From NCBI GenBank assembly GCA_025024175.1, contig QCXZ01000137.1, positions 19,902,001 through 19,966,000 of the forward strand: a DNA stretch of 64,000 nt. The letters run 5' to 3'. This stretch comes from Rhyzopertha dominica (lineage: Eukaryota > Arthropoda > Insecta > Coleoptera > Bostrichidae). Positions 60,101-64,000 of this stretch are shown in pieces. The notes below the pieces were generated by a model, which worked only from the letters and a program-made list of their open reading frames with translations, had not been told where the DNA came from and did no database searches. How positions within the stretch are numbered: position 1 is the stretch's first letter; every line of letters starts with the position of its first letter. A program made the translations under genes and the position numbers.

Positions 60101-61390
60101 ACATTTATTTAACATAATAAGCATGTAATAACAAAAGCTGTCATGATAAATATAATTTCAAACTTCTGACACATTGTTTAATATTTATAAAAAATAATGT
60201 ATCTATTGTCTTCCGATTAATTATCAACAGGATTTAATAGATTACTATGTGTTTTTCTTTAATAATGATAGCTGTTATTAATATTCCTTGTAGTTACGTT
60301 TTACATTTTAAATACTACCTATTTCATTTTTGCTTCAGCAACTACTAGTTCTATAGGAATCCTAAGTAGATATACACATAAGCTCAGAAAATACTTATGT
60401 AAAGTGAATTTCTCATTGCACTATAACTGGCACCACTATTATAGTGGACTTATTATAACAATAGCTTCAGTCGTTCAGTTTAACTTTTTTGTCGTTTATT
60501 TCCCTGTAGTCTTGGCCGTCATCAACATTTTATTGTAACCAACAGATAATAATGCTGAAAAAATAGCATTAATTACTGCACAATATCTTTGTAGTTTTAT
60601 ATACCTCCTTTTAATATAGTTCATAGTATCTTGCATAGACAACTCAGATGTGCTTTCTATCGTTCAGGATCAATATATAGGAACTTGGTGGAGTGTAGCT
60701 ACAGACTACATGTTAAGCAGACCTCGTCAAATGCCTTATTGTGTGCCTTTCTTCTTGAAGGTAGTGTACATTGTACGTATATGGTAATTAACCACTTCAA
60801 ACAAACCTGTGTTATTGAAACTGATCCAGTTTCAAATAATACACAAACTGCTAATGTCATAGGTAAAAAACGCTGTGCATACATTTTCTTGAATACTATC
60901 CTGATAACTTACAAATTACAACTCAAATTAATAGTTCTTTGAATGTTTTGTGATAATCTATTTGTCAATTTGACAGAGACAACAATCTGACACAACAGCA
61001 AAATCAAGTCGACCTGGGAGACAACGAACCTGGCGCCATCTGAAACGGGCACGCGTTTTGGGGTCAGTAGTTAAGACGAGCTGTAACACCAGAATATACC
61101 ACCTTGCACTATATATTACCTGGATGAAAAGTCTTGACGTGTGCCTTCAGATTAGAATATTTAGAAAAAAATGTATTGCACTCGTTGCAAACGGCTTTAC
61201 GATTGTAAACCTTTTTTGGGGGCTAAATCTTCCAAAAGATCTGAGTAAAGTTCAAAGCGTATGAAATCGTCGCCAAAACTGCTACAATTATTTATAACTT
61301 ACCAGGATGGATCTTTTTCAAGTGCAAGCGAAGGTTGGAATACTTCGAATAATTTTTCTTACAAATTTTACAAGTCGTAGATGATTCCAT
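57182..61390 (-). CDS. Zinc-finger + FAR1/FLYWCH-like MULE protein (3 exons, 314 aa)
   Basis: Proposed exons are 61303-61390, 61120-61194 and 57182-57963, with GT..AG boundaries and both introns in phase 1. Exons 1 and 2 each encode one C2H2 finger (CKICKKNYSKYSNLRLHLKKIH; CNECNTFFSKYSNLKAHVKTFH). Exon 3 encodes two more (CNECKRNFSDLKNFKSHTRTH; CPLCQFKDYSKSKLMDHFKTRH). A FAR1/FLYWCH-like domain then starts at FKSFDDFNLWK and includes YECHRSGKY, FCPAAITL and THVGHDNDLGHL. The protein stops at SVDSWVNEVQFD, where a full MULE transposase would enter its DDE core. It could bind the element ends but not cut, perhaps acting as a repressor (inference). All fingers keep their Cys/His residues. Confidence 0.75.
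58020..61106. mobile_element. Nested DNA transposon in the MULE intron (7-bp TSD)
   Basis: Ends are inverted: CAAGGTGGTA... (58020) and ...TACCACCTTG (61106), flanked by CACTATA (58013-58019 and 61107-61113). A second, 30-bp inverted pair with no mismatch seen, CAGATGGCGCCAGG... (58095-58124 and 61013-61042), lies inside. Duplications of 7-8 bp fit the P or hAT superfamilies, but no transposase could be recognised. Short open frames on both strands (60631-60942 plus, 59102-59293 minus) are unsupported. A Penelope-like repeat sits inside it at 59395-59680. Excision would leave a 62-bp host intron. Confidence 0.75.
59395..59680 (+). repeat. Penelope-like repeat with ribozyme-type core, copy 2
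   Basis: Near copy of 44620-44850. A long internal palindrome (GAGTGGCAAGCTTCTTCAGAGG.. and its complement) surrounds the TCCGGTGCTG centre, then CTCTGAAGAAGC...AGCAAAACGTTAGGAAG. It also carries the CCTGGCCGCGAAAGCTTTAACC end shared with copy 1. Confidence 0.5.
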
Positions 61391-61593
61391 AGTTACCAAT
61401 ACAACCTATTGTCACAACGACAACACACACTTGAAACACGCAGTGATATTAATTTGTTTTCGGATAAATGGATAATGCCTACCGTCTTCCGTAAGTAACC
61501 ACAACATTCACTTCGCGCGCGCAAAGCTAGCGATAGCAGCGCGCAAGTGCGAAGCCTCCCAGCCAAAATATCCTCGTCCGGCTAGACGCGAGT

Positions 61594-61602
61594 ACAGCTG
61601 TG
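61594..61602. repeat. 9-bp target duplication, right (ACAGCTGTG)
   Basis: Exact repeat of 56444-56452. Confidence 0.9.
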
Positions 61603-64000
61603 CGGTGTTCGACAACGAAAAGTGGGTGTACAAACTTTTATTACAAACTTTTATTTTGCACACAGGATAAAGTTGTTTTAAGCTTGTCTATTGTCTACAT
61701 GTTGATCTTATTCGATTTTGGAGTAAAAGCTACAACTAGGGGGTAATCCTTTATAACATTTTCAAATTTCTTCATTTTGTTCACATGATATTCGGTTAGG
61801 AGAGGAATGAGAGGTAGATTTAAGAATGACCATCATTGTCGTCCAAACAGCCTTTTTACATGTGATATGATTTCTTTAAATGAGTTAAAATGAAACAACT
61901 TCGTATGTGTGCGTGCTTGCGTTTGTTTCAAACAACATTTGCACACCTAGCACTATCATTGGAATCGAAATGAAGTAACATTTGTTGAACACGCTTCGCT
62001 TTTCGGAAAACACTGAATTTAATTACTCTCCAAGTTTTCCTATTTTCCTTTAATTATTTTTCTAATTCTAACTACACGTTATTTATATTTATAACAATAC
62101 CAAAAGTGTGGGCGCTCAACAGATGGAGAATATATAACAACAGAAACAATTATATTAAGATAAGAAAATTTAAGCGCCCAAATGTGTGACCTTATGTTTT
62201 ACTTTTTAGTGCACCTTTAAATCTTAACGTAAAGTATGAGTTTAGAAGGTTTTTTTATATTCTTTTATTATATTTATAGATTAAATTAAGATATTGAATG
62301 TTGCATTGGGTGTGAATGGATAACAATCCTGTTTTGCTGTTGATATTACCACATTTATATTCTCTCGCGGGCAAAAAAATTGTATTGTAAAATAAAATTA
62401 AAATACCCAATCATACTATATGGTTAAGTCGCTAAGTTACTACTTATTATGTGAATGGCACTTAACTACACGCTGACTATATTAAGCCTTCCAGCATTGA
62501 AGCCTGAGGGAAAATCGTATTTAATAGAAATGCAAAAAATGTGTAATTTCTTTAGTAAAATTGTAATATCAATTTTCAGGTTTTTGTGGTTTACACAGGT
62601 TGTAATATTTAGTTAAAGAAAACATTTGTTTAATTTCAAAAATAAAAGGATTGGGAGTTAAAATATAATATATAAACAGTATAAAATATGATATAATACG
62701 GTGATCATAAATATGAGCTCCAATAATTGTTCTGAAATATTAAAACTTGATTTTAACTTCTGATAACACACATTATATTGGAATGTATTGTATTTTACAG
62801 ACTACGTTATAAAAACTTACTTATTCAAATTCTTACCACGCTTATTAAAATAAAAATAAAAACTATTTTGTAATATTTATATTTCGTAGATAAATGTTTT
62901 ATTCAATATGTACCATATTATTTCCCAGTGTTTTTTTTCAACATGCATGTGTTATCAACGTTCAGCACATTTTTATTTAGTTTTCAAAACAGAACTTCCA
63001 CTGTTGGTGGTTAGTAAGTACGATATCGCTTAATATTGGGAGGCAATTCAGCTAATTTGCATTGGTGCATGATGTATGTATTAAATAGCATTTGCCAAAG
63101 AATATTTAAATTACTAGATTAAAACAATCATATAATTATGTATCCTGAAGGCAATACCATGTATGAATAGTTAGAAATTTTATTTTCCTTTGTTTAACTA
63201 GATAATATGAATATATATGATTTGTACCTAAAGATCCAAATAACGCTGGTGTATTTCGAAGCAGATGATAAATATAATTGAAGTAGATTTTTTATTTTCA
63301 AAGTTAAACGACAATTATAGTAGATGAACCATGAATCACCGAAAATCATTAGTTTTCTTTACTGCTTCGTTAAGACGGCAAGTTTAAATAAAATAATAAT
63401 AACTAAATGTAATTTATAAGGTTGCTTAATTTTAATAACTGAATATTTATAAACCTGAAAGAGTAGGGGAGACTATATCATAAGTAACAAATGCTTCGAA
63501 TATATTATAAAACAATAAATTCTGATGACAGGGTAACAGGTTACTTATACGAGTTAGCCATGAAAACATCTACAAAAATGGCATCAGTTCTGCTTCCAGT
63601 TCCAACTTCAATCCAAATCATCCACACTGGTAGTTATCATCTGCATAAACAATTTCTAAACTATTTTAGTTTCCAAGTGGTCTTCTCATCATATGTTTTC
63701 TGCAGTCAGGCCACAGACCAAACCTAGAGTCTTCATCGATACGAAGAGCACTTGGGTCCAGTTTTGTTCTTGTCAGTTGACATGTTGTTCGTTGCTATGC
63801 TTACAGTTTCGGCAAGAAAATAAAAACTTGAACAACAGGTTGGTGTTGATCGTGTAGTCCAACTTCATATAATTTATGTATCTAAGTTTAATTACACCAT
63901 TTTCTTGATAAAGCAACCGCAAATACCAGATTGAACCTTTCGAAGAATTGACGGCCATCACCTTTAACCGTTTCTACGGTCTTGACTTAATTAAGACGAA
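61603..64000. other. Intergenic DNA, no gene seen
   Basis: Very AT-rich from about 62050 on. No gene, RNA or repeat could be supported. Open frames near 63491 and 63773 have no known motifs. Confidence 0.3.

Larger units (their letters stand above)
56453..61593. mobile_element. Mutator-like element (Phantom-type), internally deleted, with nested insertion
   Basis: Terminal inverted repeats of 42 bp (56453-56494 and 61552-61593, starting ACTCGCGTCTAGCC, no mismatch seen) continue imperfectly into GC-rich subterminal DNA. The flanking 9-bp duplications ACAGCTGTG are exact. A minus-strand gene encodes zinc fingers and a FAR1/FLYWCH-type domain, as in arthropod MULEs such as the Phantom group, but the catalytic DDE core is missing between 57182 and 57057. 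Without the 3.1-kb transposon inserted into intron 2, the element would be about 2.05 kb. Family naming is by domain resemblance. Confidence 0.88.

Noticed and set aside
60631..60942. 103-codon plus-strand frame in the nested transposon
   Set aside because: Open frames on both strands with no recognisable transposase motif; not enough to call a gene.

Overview
The window looks like a piece of an arthropod, most probably insect, nuclear genome: AT-rich, spliceosomal introns with GT..AG ends, insect-type DNA transposons, scattered single N bases and one 100-N scaffold gap. I find no convincing host gene. Almost everything I can support is mobile DNA or its relics. The order of insect cannot be told from the sequence alone.

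The centrepiece (10576-30455) is a Polinton/Maverick, a virus-like giant DNA transposon, with 310-bp terminal inverted repeats and a 6-bp target duplication (TACTGT). A left block on the minus strand reads leftwards: packaging ATPase, a 301-aa protein with a probable DUF8207 region, a short fibre-like coiled-coil protein, a retroviral-type integrase with a chromodomain-like tail, and two secretory-pathway proteins, one of which looks like a type I membrane glycoprotein. A plus-strand block encodes a phospholipase-A2-domain protein, an adenovirus-type cysteine protease, a minor capsid (penton) protein, a small basic protein, the double-jelly-roll major capsid protein and a small protein with a possible nuclease-like fold. 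Then come a probable OB-fold ssDNA-binding protein (minus), the protein-primed family B DNA polymerase (plus, three exons, four zinc fingers) and two small acidic proteins (minus). Together these supply replication, integration, capsid building, maturation and genome packaging.

The capsid region appears twice (16480-19836 and 19937-23292) around the 100-N gap. The two copies differ mostly by single-base indels and end exactly at the gap, so this is almost certainly an unmerged contig overlap. The true element is about 16.4 kb. Many apparent frameshifts in the capsid genes probably come from the low-quality contig ends.

The flanks carry: a mariner transposase relic (590-935); a TA-flanked element with about 0.8-kb inverted repeats (3441-7593) holding a hammerhead-like motif; a hAT transposase relic (8590-8949); a near-perfect 0.8-kb palindrome (32258-33049) with a diverged relative at 36970-37200; a 5.3-kb foldback element with 9-bp target duplications and arms of tandem repeats of about 150 bp (46699-51954); a small inverted-repeat element with a tRNA-like core (54892-55102); and a Mutator-like element (56453-61593, 9-bp duplication). 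The last encodes a modular zinc-finger plus FAR1/FLYWCH-type protein, lacks a catalytic core, and carries a second 3.1-kb transposon inside a formerly tiny intron. Two Penelope-like repeats (44620-44850, 59395-59680) complete the picture. The remaining intergenic DNA shows no gene I can defend.
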